A stretch of DNA of 8,909 nucleotides from an uncultured Bacteroidales bacterium (GCA_946405485.1 CAMJHJ010000090.1:1-8909), one strand, 5' to 3'. Shown: positions 1-6,642, counted from the stretch's first letter. Program-made: numbers and translations. Notes: a model not told the origin generated them from the sequence alone.

Positions 1-458
1 TCGGCGAACTGCCCCGCGGCGTCCCCAACAACCTGGTTCCTTTCATCACCCAGACTGCGATCGGCAAGCGAGAGTGCCTCAGCATCTTCGGCAATGATTA
101 TCCTACGCCCGACGGCACTTGCCAGCGGGACTACATCGATATCGTAGACCTGGCCCGGGCGCACGTCTGCGCCGTGGCTCGCATGCTGGACGGCAAGATG
201 GAGCAGCCCTACGAGATCTACAACGTGGGCACCGGCCGCCCCGTCTCCGTGCTGGAACTGGTCAATGCCTTCGAGAAGGTCAACGGCGTGAAACTTAACT
301 GGAAGTTCGCCCCGCGCCGCTCCGGAGACGTCACCGCGATCTGGGCCGATCCGACCCTTGCGAATGAGAAACTAGGCTGGAAAGCCACCCGCAGCGTCGA
401 GGAGACCCTCGCCGCTGCCTGGGCCTGGGAGAAGAAGCTAGCTACTGACTCGCGATAG
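1..458 (+). CDS. galE: UDP-glucose 4-epimerase, C-terminal part (5' end outside window)
   Basis: GalE interconverts UDP-galactose and UDP-glucose with bound NAD in the cytosol (Leloir pathway; sugar precursors for envelope glycans). The frame is open from the window edge (first full codon at base 3) and gives 151 residues ending in TAG. They align by eye with the last 150 or so residues of E. coli-type GalE: the PNNLVPFI substrate-loop segment, FGNDYPTPDGT, RDYIDIVDLA, YNVGTG, then APRRSGDVTAIWADP, whose Arg and Asp match the UDP-contacting residues of the family, and the closing Trp-rich helix. The N-terminal Rossmann half and the YxxxK catalytic motif lie upstream of the window, so completeness cannot be judged. 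A GTG at 174 is an internal codon, not the start. The last 17 bases overlap the 3' end of the convergent dacB-type gene. No U-rich terminator follows, only a hairpin at 441-469. Confidence 0.95.
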   Translation, partial: GELPRGVPNNLVPFITQTAIGKRECLSIFGNDYPTPDGTCQRDYIDIVDLARAHVCAVARMLDGKMEQPYEIYNVGTGRPVSVLELVNAFEKVNGVKLNWKFAPRRSGDVTAIWADPTLANEKLGWKATRSVEETLAAAWAWEKKLATDSR

Positions 459-469
459 CGGTCAGCAGC
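441..469. other. Hairpin across the convergent galE/dacB stop codons
   Basis: Bases 441-449 pair with 461-469 (eight of nine pairs, one A-C mismatch on the plus strand). After one bulged base, 451-453 pair with 458-460, closing a four-base loop. The TAG of galE (456-458) sits in the loop region and the TAG of the opposing gene (442-444) in the outer stem. Neither side has a T tract, so this is not a standard intrinsic terminator. It could slow polymerase or stabilise 3' ends for either transcript. The structure is seen in the sequence; the role is inferred. Confidence 0.4.
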
Positions 470-1944
470 TGGTCGATGACGGGGTTTAGGGCCGCGGAAG
501 TGGCTGTCGCCCCGTTGATCATCAGAGAGAAGACGATCGTGTCCTCATTGCGGCCGTCGGCAGGTGTGACATAGCCGCAGAAGCAGCGCACCCCGTTCAT
601 GGATCCGCTTTTCATGTAGACCCTTCTTTTCACCGCAGGGTCCGCCTTGGACATGCGGGCTGCCAGCGTGCCCTGGCCGGGTTGCGGGAAACATTGCCGG
701 AAGTCCCGGTATTCGGCCTGGCGGGCCATCGTGCGCAGGAATTGGACGAAGAAGGCGGGGGAGACATAGTTGGTCCGCGCCAGGCCGCTGCCGTCGCGAA
801 GCTGGATCACCCCGTCGGTCTTGAGCCCCAGCTGGCCCAGGATGCGTTTCTCCGCCAACAGGGCGGAGTCCAACACGGCCCGGCCATAGGTGTCCTGGCC
901 GAGCGCCTTGAGTACCGCTTCCGCGTAGAAATTGTCGCTGCGTTTCATCATCTCGCTGACGATGCGGATCAGAGGGGGAGACTGCGTGCCGCCCAGCCGG
1001 GTCATCTCCCGCATCGTGGCGGCCGGTTCGCCGTCATCATAAAGGAACATGTCGCGCCGGATCAGGCCATAGGGGCTGATTTCGGCGAAAGCGTTACTTA
1101 CGCTCATCCCATGCTCCACCAGGTAGTTATGGAAATAATAGGCGCAGGTGTATTCCGGGAAAAGGTTGATGCATTCTTCGACTTTGGATTTGCGGTCGAT
1201 GCCGAATTTACCGTACATCCTGCCGAAAGGGCCGGCGCTGGAAGCGTCGTACAGCAACTGGTCACCGCTGCCCTGCGGCCCGGTCACGGCTGCGTGGTTG
1301 AAGATCATCCACGGCGCGTCGGGAAAGAAGGGCGTAACGGAAATCGCTTTCCCCACGGTGTCGGATGGGGCTACGGTGAAGTCCTGGGCGTTTTCATAGA
1401 AATTGAGGGCGCCCGGTGCGGCGCCGTAATAGAAGCCCAGATCCTCGCCGCTCCAGTCTTTGCAGGGGATGCGTCCGCCCCAGCCGCGCCCGTCACCGAC
1501 GATGGTGCCCTCGATGGCGCGGATCCCTGCGGCGTCGATAATCTCTTTCCACTGGGCGAACATCTCTTCGGTCGGTATGGCGCAGTCGTATTTCGATGCG
1601 GTCGTCGGATCGCCGCCGCCGATGATGTATAAGTCTCCCTGCAGCACGCCGTCCACGATGCGGCCGCTATAGGCCAGGTCTGTCCGGAAACGCCAGTCCG
1701 CCCCAAGGGCGTGCAAGGCCGTCCCGGCGGTGATGACCTTGACGTTGGAGGCGGGGACGAGGCGCCGGTCCGCGTTGTAAGCGGCCAGCGTGTCTCCGCC
1801 GAGACGGACGGCGAGGACTCCCCAGGTCGCACCTCTCAGCGCCGCGTGGCCTTGCAGTTGCCGGACCGTGGTACGGAGGGTGGTCTGTGCGGAAGCCGTG
1901 ATGGCCAGCATCAGGGTGAGCAGGAAGATCGCCGTTTTTTTCAT
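442..1944 (-). CDS. dacB: D-alanyl-D-alanine carboxypeptidase/endopeptidase, PBP4 family (peptidase S13)
   Basis: Periplasmic penicillin-binding protein of the PBP4 class; members trim the terminal D-Ala of peptidoglycan stem peptides and/or cut cross-links. The 500-residue product starts with a Sec signal peptide (KK, then a hydrophobic run to about residue 18, Ala-Ser-Ala-Gln cleavage region). All three active-site motifs of the serine PBPs are present in order: SNVK (Ser66, Lys69), SDN (336-338) and KSG (445-447, the usual KTG). The long insert between the first two motifs is typical of S13 enzymes. The start chosen is the ATG at 1944 because it gives the cleanest signal peptide. An ATG at 1956 (four extra residues) and a TTG at 1959 are in frame, with no Shine-Dalgarno to decide. 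Its 3' end overlaps galE by 17 bases. No promoter was found upstream; a terminator hairpin of the preceding gene ends right at its start. Confidence 0.93.
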   Translation of the reverse strand: MKKTAIFLLTLMLAITASAQTTLRTTVRQLQGHAALRGATWGVLAVRLGGDTLAAYNADRRLVPASNVKVITAGTALHALGADWRFRTDLAYSGRIVDGVLQGDLYIIGGGDPTTASKYDCAIPTEEMFAQWKEIIDAAGIRAIEGTIVGDGRGWGGRIPCKDWSGEDLGFYYGAAPGALNFYENAQDFTVAPSDTVGKAISVTPFFPDAPWMIFNHAAVTGPQGSGDQLLYDASSAGPFGRMYGKFGIDRKSKVEECINLFPEYTCAYYFHNYLVEHGMSVSNAFAEISPYGLIRRDMFLYDDGEPAATMREMTRLGGTQSPPLIRIVSEMMKRSDNFYAEAVLKALGQDTYGRAVLDSALLAEKRILGQLGLKTDGVIQLRDGSGLARTNYVSPAFFVQFLRTMARQAEYRDFRQCFPQPGQGTLAARMSKADPAVKRRVYMKSGSMNGVRCFCGYVTPADGRNEDTIVFSLMINGATATSAALNPVIDQLLTAIASQ

Positions 1945-1960
1945 CGTCGTAATCATCAAA

Positions 1961-1989
1961 TGAAAAGAGGGTGCCGCGCAGGCGCCCTC
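1961..1989 (-). terminator. Intrinsic terminator of the 95-residue protein gene, abutting the dacB start
   Basis: On the minus strand a nine-pair stem (1989-1981 with 1975-1967, one G-U wobble) with a five-base loop is followed by TTTTC at 1966-1962. It lies 22 bases past the TAA of the upstream gene (2012-2014) and only 5 to 17 bases before the possible dacB start codons. It could end the small transcript fully or act as a partial terminator that sets dacB read-through. Confidence 0.7.
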
Positions 1990-2011
1990 GGAAAACTCTT
2001 ATTTGTGCTCT

Positions 2012-2299
2012 TTAAGCTTCGGCCGTGGCTTTTTTCACAACCTCGCTGAGCTTCTCATACAAGGCATCGGTTTTGTCAAGGACCTCCTTGCGGAGTGCGG
2101 TGAAATAAGCTTTCTTGCCGCCTTCCACCTTCGCGTTGGCCTTGTCTTTCAACTCATTGTAGAGGTCGGCCGCCTCCTCGAAGAGCCCCGCCAGTTCGTC
2201 GTCGGAGACCTTCTGGTTGACCGTTGCGAAAACGCTGCAATCGTCGATGAATGCGCCCAGCACATACTCGATGTCTTTCTTGATGTCACGAAGATTCAT
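2012..2299 (-). CDS. Small helical protein of unknown function (95 residues)
   Basis: No function is assigned. The 95-residue product has no signal peptide, membrane segment or cysteine pair (one Cys near residue 21). It reads as mostly helical: an N-terminal NLRDIKKDIEYVLGAFIDD segment, an acidic middle (SDDELAGLFEEAADLYNELKDK), then a Lys/Ala/Glu-rich amphipathic C-terminus ending in KKATAEA. This looks like a cytosolic helical-bundle protein; similar short hypothetical proteins occur in Bacteroidales, a recollection I cannot check here. The ATG at 2299 fits a -7 box at 2323-2330 on the same strand (short leader of about 20 bases), and a terminator follows at 1961-1989. It therefore looks like a monocistronic gene, divergent from the membrane-protein/regulator operon. 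Codon use matches its neighbours and the antisense frames have no family features. Confidence 0.8.
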   Translation of the reverse strand: MNLRDIKKDIEYVLGAFIDDCSVFATVNQKVSDDELAGLFEEAADLYNELKDKANAKVEGGKKAYFTALRKEVLDKTDALYEKLSEVVKKATAEA

Positions 2300-2322
2300 A
2301 ACGTTCTGTTTTAAATACAGTG

Positions 2323-2330
2323 CAAAGATA
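2323..2330 (-). promoter_or_regulatory. Bacteroidota -7 promoter box for the 95-residue protein
   Basis: On the minus strand the sequence reads TATCTTTGCA, an exact match to the phylum's TAnnTTTG -7 consensus, about 24 bases before the ATG at 2299. No good -33 TTTG was found at the usual 19-21 spacing. A partial dyad (CTGT-N7-ACAG, 2306-2320) lies just downstream, near the expected transcription start; its meaning is unknown. Confidence 0.6.
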
Positions 2331-2349
2331 ACAAAAAATATGAATTTAA

Positions 2350-2381
2350 TTTGGTTTATAATGTAAACTTGTTTATATTTG
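2350..2381 (+). promoter_or_regulatory. Bacteroidota -33/-7 promoter for the membrane-protein/regulator operon
   Basis: TTTG at 2350-2353, a 20-base spacer and TATATTTG at 2374-2381 match the Bacteroides consensus TTTG-N19-21-TAnnTTTG at every defined base. Transcription would start near 2386-2389, giving a leader of about 60 bases before the ATG at 2447. This argues against a longer reading frame that opens at 2351 inside the promoter. Confidence 0.75.
2363..2375. promoter_or_regulatory. Operator-like dyad 1, overlapping the -7 box
   Basis: TAAAC-TT-GTTTA (2364-2375) is a perfect 5+5 inverted repeat inside the spacer, with its last two bases in the -7 box. A protein bound here would compete with RNA polymerase. 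The winged-helix protein encoded in the same operon is the obvious candidate ligand (inference). Confidence 0.45.
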
Positions 2382-2429
2382 CATCAGGAAACGGGCAGAC
2401 TGCGCAGCTGAACCGCGACCGAAACAACA

Positions 2430-2442
2430 GTAAACAAGTTGA
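2430..2442. promoter_or_regulatory. Operator-like dyad 2, just before the start codon
   Basis: GTAAAC-AA-GTTGA repeats the pattern of dyad 1 (10 of 13 bases identical), four bases before the ATG at 2447. Ten bases (2431-2440) are also the exact reverse complement of 2366-2375, so in RNA the two could pair across the leader if transcription began upstream of both. With the start predicted near 2388, DNA binding is the likelier role. Confidence 0.4.
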
Positions 2443-2446
2443 TTTT

Positions 2447-3022
2447 ATGGAACTTAACAATGAAATGACGGCTCAGGAGAGCCTCCGGATCATCTCCGAA
2501 ACGATGAACAACAACCGGCGCGACATCCTCCGGAACAGCGCCAAGTACTTCCTGCTTTGGGGTGCGCTCCTCACGGCGATGTCCCTGACCATCTATCTGC
2601 TTTGGCATTCCTCCGGGAAACCCGTCTGGAATCTGCTTTGGTTCGCGATGCCGGTCATCGGCTACCTCCTGGCCGGCATCCTGCACAAACGGGACGCCGC
2701 CATCCCGGACAATCTGGTAGGGAAGCCCACCGGGCAGGTATGGGCACTGTTCGGCGCCTTGTCTGTCACCATCAGCGCCATCTCGTGCTTCCTTGTGCCG
2801 ATGCCCCTCACCCTCGTTATCGTCGTCTTGATGGGATGCGCCGAAGCGGTGTCCGGCATCCTGCTGAAGAACTGGCCCATCATCATCGGCGGGTTCGTCC
2901 TGGCAGTCGGAGGCGCCGTGGCGGCGATGCTGCTCAAGACCGAGGCGCAACTGCTGCTTTTCACCCTGGGCGGAATCATCCTCATGGTAACCGGCCTCGC
3001 TGTCAAAAGCCAATACAAGTAA
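2447..3022 (+). CDS. Six-helix integral membrane protein paired with a winged-helix regulator
   Basis: Molecular function unknown. The 191-residue product has a soluble, presumably cytoplasmic N-terminus of about 33 residues (Asn/Glu/Arg-rich, helical), then six hydrophobic segments at about 34-53, 61-79, 98-117, 119-140, 143-163 and 167-186, and a short Lys/Tyr tail. There is no signal peptide, ATP-binding motif or recognisable catalytic site. The ATG at 2447 was chosen because the upstream in-frame extension (back to 2351) is covered by a strong promoter, and MELNNEM gives a sensible N-terminus. The next gene begins 3 bases after the stop, so the two are co-transcribed. The pairing of a small polytopic protein with a winged-helix protein of this type recurs in Bacteroidota as I recall it. 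One possibility is that the membrane protein senses or responds to an envelope signal and the regulator controls both genes; this is inference. Confidence 0.85.
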   Translation: MELNNEMTAQESLRIISETMNNNRRDILRNSAKYFLLWGALLTAMSLTIYLLWHSSGKPVWNLLWFAMPVIGYLLAGILHKRDAAIPDNLVGKPTGQVWALFGALSVTISAISCFLVPMPLTLVIVVLMGCAEAVSGILLKNWPIIIGGFVLAVGGAVAAMLLKTEAQLLLFTLGGIILMVTGLAVKSQYK

Positions 3023-3025
3023 GCC

Positions 3026-3307
3026 ATGTTCCCCAAACTGGATCCGCTCCTCCACTCCGAACTGAGGCTGGCAGTCATGTCGGTCCTGGCCGGAGTCGAG
3101 TCAGCCGACTTTACTTACTTGAAGGCGCAGACAGGGGCCACCGCAGGCAACCTGAGCGTCCAGATCGACAAACTCTCGGCCGCGGGATACATTTCCGTGG
3201 AGAAGGGTTTCAAGGGCAAAATGCCCTGCACGACCTGCCGCATCACTCCGGAAGGGTTCGAAGCCTTCGGAAACTACGTGAAAGCGTTGCAGGAATACCT
3301 CCGCTAA
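3026..3307 (+). CDS. Winged-helix DNA-binding transcriptional regulator (HTH_34-like, MarR/ArsR-type fold)
   Basis: The 93-residue single-domain regulator resembles the PF13601 winged-helix family. Visible parts are the opening LDPLLHSELRLAVMSVL helix, the short DFTYLKAQTGAT helix-turn, the recognition helix GNLSVQIDKLSAAGYI (about 41-56) and a wing (EKGFKGKMPCTTCRITPEG, 59-77) that ends in the family's 'T-x-x-x-[LI]-T-x-x-G' pattern. A C-terminal helix (FEAFGNYVKALQEYLR) probably dimerises. It has no ligand-binding domain. Cys68 and Cys71 form a CxxC in the wing, possibly a redox or metal site. The ATG at 3026 lies 3 bases after the preceding stop, indicating coupling in one operon. Two dyads in the operon promoter suggest autoregulation. 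An intrinsic terminator follows directly. Confidence 0.9.
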   Translation: MFPKLDPLLHSELRLAVMSVLAGVESADFTYLKAQTGATAGNLSVQIDKLSAAGYISVEKGFKGKMPCTTCRITPEGFEAFGNYVKALQEYLR

Positions 3308-3329
3308 TGCGGTAGAAGCAATCATTCGG

Positions 3330-3359
3330 GACGGGCGCATGGACTACGCCCGTCTTTTT
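3330..3359 (+). terminator. Intrinsic terminator of the membrane-protein/regulator operon
   Basis: A perfect eight-pair GC-rich stem (GACGGGCG, 3330-3337, with 3347-3354) and a nine-base loop are followed by TTTTT (3355-3359), 22 bases after the stop at 3307. On the opposite strand the same hairpin has no T tract behind it, so it should act mainly on rightward transcription. The T tract overlaps the stop codon of the convergent lipoprotein gene by two bases. Confidence 0.85.
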
Positions 3360-4818
3360 ATTTGTTGAAGCTCAAGTCGTTTCCGGGTTCGTTGCGCATC
3401 ATGGAGGCAATCCGGTGGCGGTCGAAGGTGACGGCGCCGGTGATGAATTCCGGGATGTTGTAAGAGAACATCAGGCTCTCATAGAAACGTTTGGGGTCTT
3501 TCTGCGGCAGCAGGAATGGCTTAGATACCTTTCCCTGACCGTCGATGTGCATGATATACAGCCGGGTATACAGGCCGTCGATCCGCCGGCTGCTGAAGAC
3601 CATCCAGCGGCTGTCATGGCTCCAGCTGTGATAACTCTCCACATTGTCACTGTTGGCTGCCGTCATCGCGGAAACCGTGCCGTCCGTGAGGTCCACCCTG
3701 TACAAGTCGGCGTCCCGGTGCCAGATCGAGAAGTTGCCGAAGGCATGTTTCGTAAAGACCAGCTGCCGTCCGTCGGGTGAAATACGGGGGAAGGAGGCGC
3801 TGGCGGTATCCGCAGCATGGAACAGGGTATCCACCGGTCCGGTGAAAGTCTTAGTCTCAGGGTCGAAACCGATACGGCAGAGATTGTAATGCACATCCTT
3901 ATACCTTTCGGGCATCGGATCCACGGCCGGAGCGGAACAGAAATAGAGGCTCTTCCCGTCCGGCGAAAAAGTCGGGAATGTCTCGAAGGCCGACTTCTGC
4001 ATCAGCAGCGGATCCGAAAACACGGCATGGCTCCGGATATCGTAAACCACTACGTCCGATGCGCCGTCATATACCTCGATCCGGTCGGCATCGTGGGCGT
4101 GGAAAGACTGCAGGGTCTTATTGACGGAGAAAGCGATGAGATCTTCCTGAGGATGCCAGTAGGGATATACCAGCGCCGAGATGGTCTCGGGCGTCTTGGT
4201 ATTGAGTTTCTCATACCGGTCCCCGTCACAAAGCACCGTGCCTCCGTAATTTGCCCGCATGTGGAAAACCATCCGCCCGGGGTCCTGCATCTGGAACGAA
4301 TGGCAGTTCACGCAGTTGTAAGAAGTCAGGCGGTTCTCATAGACAGGCTTCTGCCGGTAAGATTCCAGGTCCCGCTGGTAAATGCCCATTTCGTTCCAAA
4401 GGCCGTAGCCCGGGGCGATAAGGCGATAAGCGATGTGGGAATCGACCGGGTCGGGCGCCACATACATACGGAAGGGTGTCAGAGCCGTCCATTTCCCATT
4501 TTCCTGCCGGCAAACCGTCAGGCGAAGCGCCTCTCCCCGGGATGCGGATAGCAGGGAGCGCCATTTCCCGGCAGGGATACGGAATAAGCCATGGCGGGCC
4601 TTCACTCCGAATGCGACTCCTTTCCCTTCCAGGACAAGCCGCCAGGGCCCTTCTCCCGCGACGGTGAAATTTAAGGGAGCGATATTGGGCGGAATCGTAA
4701 CTTCCTTATAATCAGGGAATATTTCCGCTTCCTGCGCACGGCTTTCTTCCGGCAATGCCCGGGATGCGCAGGCGACGGCAAGCAAGACCGCCGGAATCAA
4801 AAACCATTTCGACCTCAT
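3358..4818 (-). CDS. Lipoprotein with one c-type haem motif and TolB/PD40-type beta-propeller repeats
   Basis: This 486-residue envelope lipoprotein starts with a signal peptide and a lipobox ending in Cys17 (LAVAC). A beta-rich N-terminal region (about 35-125) precedes one CxxCH motif, SYNCVNCHSF (Cys169, Cys172, His173), expected to carry a covalent c-type haem. The C-terminal part holds at least four propeller-blade repeats of the WD40-like/PD40 kind: YPYWHPQEDLIAFSV (about 218), FPTFSPDGKSLYFCS (281), FPRISPDGRQLVFTK (343) and YHSWSHDSRWMVFSS (396). Similar Bacteroidota proteins are usually named TolB-like or PD40-domain proteins. The ATG overlaps the stop of the upstream membrane-protein gene as ATGA, so translation is probably coupled. 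The substrate or partner is unknown; an envelope electron-transfer or sensor role is inferred from the haem motif. It could bind haem without redox function. Confidence 0.88.
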   Translation of the reverse strand: MRSKWFLIPAVLLAVACASRALPEESRAQEAEIFPDYKEVTIPPNIAPLNFTVAGEGPWRLVLEGKGVAFGVKARHGLFRIPAGKWRSLLSASRGEALRLTVCRQENGKWTALTPFRMYVAPDPVDSHIAYRLIAPGYGLWNEMGIYQRDLESYRQKPVYENRLTSYNCVNCHSFQMQDPGRMVFHMRANYGGTVLCDGDRYEKLNTKTPETISALVYPYWHPQEDLIAFSVNKTLQSFHAHDADRIEVYDGASDVVVYDIRSHAVFSDPLLMQKSAFETFPTFSPDGKSLYFCSAPAVDPMPERYKDVHYNLCRIGFDPETKTFTGPVDTLFHAADTASASFPRISPDGRQLVFTKHAFGNFSIWHRDADLYRVDLTDGTVSAMTAANSDNVESYHSWSHDSRWMVFSSRRIDGLYTRLYIMHIDGQGKVSKPFLLPQKDPKRFYESLMFSYNIPEFITGAVTFDRHRIASMMRNEPGNDLSFNK

Positions 4819-6617
4819 GCCTTGAACTCCTTGAACAGATAATAATACCAGTACGTGGAACCGAACTCACGCCGAAGCGTGTTCGCGGGATTCTCTCCGC
4901 CTCGGATGGCGGCCGCATAGCGTTCCCGGAACTTCGTGAACCGTTCGATTTCCTCCTGCCCGACACCGTGCGAGCGGCACCAGTCCAGGTCGTCTTCCGA
5001 AGCGATGAGGAGGGCCTGCTGGACCAGTGACGGAAGTTCCGGGAGGACCGGGGTTCCGTACCGGGTCTCGACGAATGACCGGATTACAGGGACGTTTTTC
5101 ATCAACAGTACCAGCGCAAGCTGATAGTCCCGGGCCACCCGGTCGGACGGGTTGGCTTCCAGGATATCCTGCATCTCCTTGTAGACGCCGTGTGTGAAAA
5201 GGAATGAATTCTCAAGGGGAAGGTCCCGTCGCTTGGTCCCGAGTTCGGGATCGCCCGCCACCGCCGTATCATCCCAAAGGAAATTCCGCATATCCCTTGC
5301 CCAATCCGCATAACGCCAGGTCTTCTCCAGCCGTGCGATGTACTTTTCCGCCACGCCGTACGCCCCGGTGACCAGGTTGGTCTTCACCAGCATCTTCAGC
5401 ATCGACGGGTTGCCGTAACGCTGCCCCACAAAGGCATCGAATCCCAGGTTCTGGGCGCAGGCCACGTTCCCGAAATGGTAATGGACCTGGCTGATGATCT
5501 GCAGGAAGGATGCCATCTCCAAGCCTTCCTCGTCGGCGACCAGCAGCGACATCGGGCCGCTCTGGGGGTAGGCGAACATGTCTTCCAAGAGGGTTCCTTT
5601 CTGGGAGAGGGCCACATTGACCATATTGGTAATGAGCCAGTTGTCGTAACGCGCCGCGGGATCCTGAAGGATGGCGTCCCAGTTCCCGGCAGAGAGCTGG
5701 TCATACATCCGCATCCACGCATAAGTCCGCGTATCCAAGGTCTTGCGTACCCCCTCCCTGTACAGGAAAGCAATCCCGGCGGTCAGCAGCAGCGCCAGGA
5801 TGACGCCGGCGGGCGTCGGAATATTCCGGATGAATGTAAAACAGAAGAACAGGGCCAAACAGGCCAGGAAGGCGATCCAGCATAGGTTGATGCTGAAAGG
5901 AGCTTCCAGCATGGCTTCGTAGAAGGAGTCGCACAGGAAGGCGTCCGGCAGGTCTTTCCACAATCCGCCCAAGATTCCGGCCGTCCCGGCCAGGAAGGCG
6001 AGCAAGGGCTGGACCGCCTGCCACCAGGCCTTTTCACGATGCGCGAAAAGGTCGGACAGGAAAATGCCGGGAGCAACGACCGTCATGGCGAAAGGACCGC
6101 AGAGGATGCCGGAAAGAAGTGTCAAGACGGCTCCGGCACAGAGTCTAGTCCCGATATGCCGGGAAGAGAATCCGGCGGCATAGAGCCATACCAGCGAGAC
6201 TGCCAGCGTGAACGCCACCAGTGCGTGATAGGACAAATAAGCGTCTGTCAGCGCCGTCAGGAGCAGCAGGGAAGGGACCAGGCAAAGGGGGAGTAACCAG
6301 ATGCAATCCTTGATCCGGCGGCAGATCCCCCACAGGGCTGCGGCAGTAAGGATTCCGAGCAGGGCCGTGACCGCGGATCCGACCAGGGGAACTTGGAAGA
6401 ACTGGACGAGAAACTGGGAGACGACCAGTGAAAAGCCACAGGGACGTTTCAGCAGGCCCAGCACATATGGCCAGTCCAGCAAAAAGACCTGCTGCTGCTC
6501 GCGGTAATGGAAAACATAGCGTTGCGTCTGTTCCAAAAAATACCACAAAACACCGAAGGCGGCTGCAAAAAACAGGGCCTCAATGATCCATTTTTTAAAT
6601 TTCTCCGGCTGCTTCAT
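4815..6617 (-). CDS. Polytopic membrane protein with large soluble C-terminal domain (DUF6057-like)
   Basis: The 600-residue product has about eight or nine hydrophobic segments in its N-terminal half (roughly 11-29, 62-80, 82-99, 105-125, 127-149, 158-186, 200-220, 244-263, 269-287). A soluble helical region of about 310 residues follows, with repeated patterns such as YDQLSAGNWDAIL and NVALSQKGTLLEDMF that suggest TPR-like hairpins. The layout recalls the DUF6057 family of Bacteroidota from memory; the function is unknown. The ATG at 6617 was chosen because the frame's extension upstream to 6686 would run through the divergent promoters, and the chosen N-terminus MKQPEKFKKW leads directly into the first membrane helix with positive residues. 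It is the first gene of a two-gene operon; its TGA overlaps the haem lipoprotein's ATG. The pair probably form or assemble one envelope complex (inference). Confidence 0.85.
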   Translation of the reverse strand: MKQPEKFKKWIIEALFFAAAFGVLWYFLEQTQRYVFHYREQQQVFLLDWPYVLGLLKRPCGFSLVVSQFLVQFFQVPLVGSAVTALLGILTAAALWGICRRIKDCIWLLPLCLVPSLLLLTALTDAYLSYHALVAFTLAVSLVWLYAAGFSSRHIGTRLCAGAVLTLLSGILCGPFAMTVVAPGIFLSDLFAHREKAWWQAVQPLLAFLAGTAGILGGLWKDLPDAFLCDSFYEAMLEAPFSINLCWIAFLACLALFFCFTFIRNIPTPAGVILALLLTAGIAFLYREGVRKTLDTRTYAWMRMYDQLSAGNWDAILQDPAARYDNWLITNMVNVALSQKGTLLEDMFAYPQSGPMSLLVADEEGLEMASFLQIISQVHYHFGNVACAQNLGFDAFVGQRYGNPSMLKMLVKTNLVTGAYGVAEKYIARLEKTWRYADWARDMRNFLWDDTAVAGDPELGTKRRDLPLENSFLFTHGVYKEMQDILEANPSDRVARDYQLALVLLMKNVPVIRSFVETRYGTPVLPELPSLVQQALLIASEDDLDWCRSHGVGQEEIERFTKFRERYAAAIRGGENPANTLRREFGSTYWYYYLFKEFKA

Positions 6618-6622
6618 TTCTA

Positions 6623-6630
6623 CAAATATA
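6623..6630 (-). promoter_or_regulatory. Bacteroidota -7 box for the membrane-protein/haem-lipoprotein operon
   Basis: The minus strand reads TATATTTG (consensus TAnnTTTG) only five bases before the ATG at 6617. No matching -33 TTTG stands at 19-21 bases. If used, the transcript would start at or within a few bases of the start codon, making it nearly leaderless. TACAAAT at 6621-6627 mirrors ATTTGTA at 6669-6675. Confidence 0.45.
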
Positions 6631-6642
6631 AAAAAACTAAAA

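Noticed and set aside
682..1632. 316-codon open frame on the plus strand, antisense to dacB
   Set aside because: It is the antisense of a gene with all three PBP motifs; its translation has no domain, is rich in residues typical of shadow frames (His, Arg, Gly, Ala), and no promoter precedes it.
2306..2320. Partial palindrome CTGT-N7-ACAG near the start of the 95-residue gene's transcript
   Set aside because: Short and AT-rich, with no second copy seen; it may be chance, so it is noted only in the promoter entry.
2384..3055. 223-codon minus-strand frame opposite the six-helix membrane protein
   Set aside because: Its translation is a Gly/Asp/His/Gln-rich shadow. The plus-strand gene has a consensus promoter, hydrophobic segments and a coupled downstream gene.
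3817..4551. 244-codon plus-strand frame inside the haem lipoprotein gene
   Set aside because: No recognisable domain, and it is antisense to the CxxCH motif and propeller repeats of the real gene.
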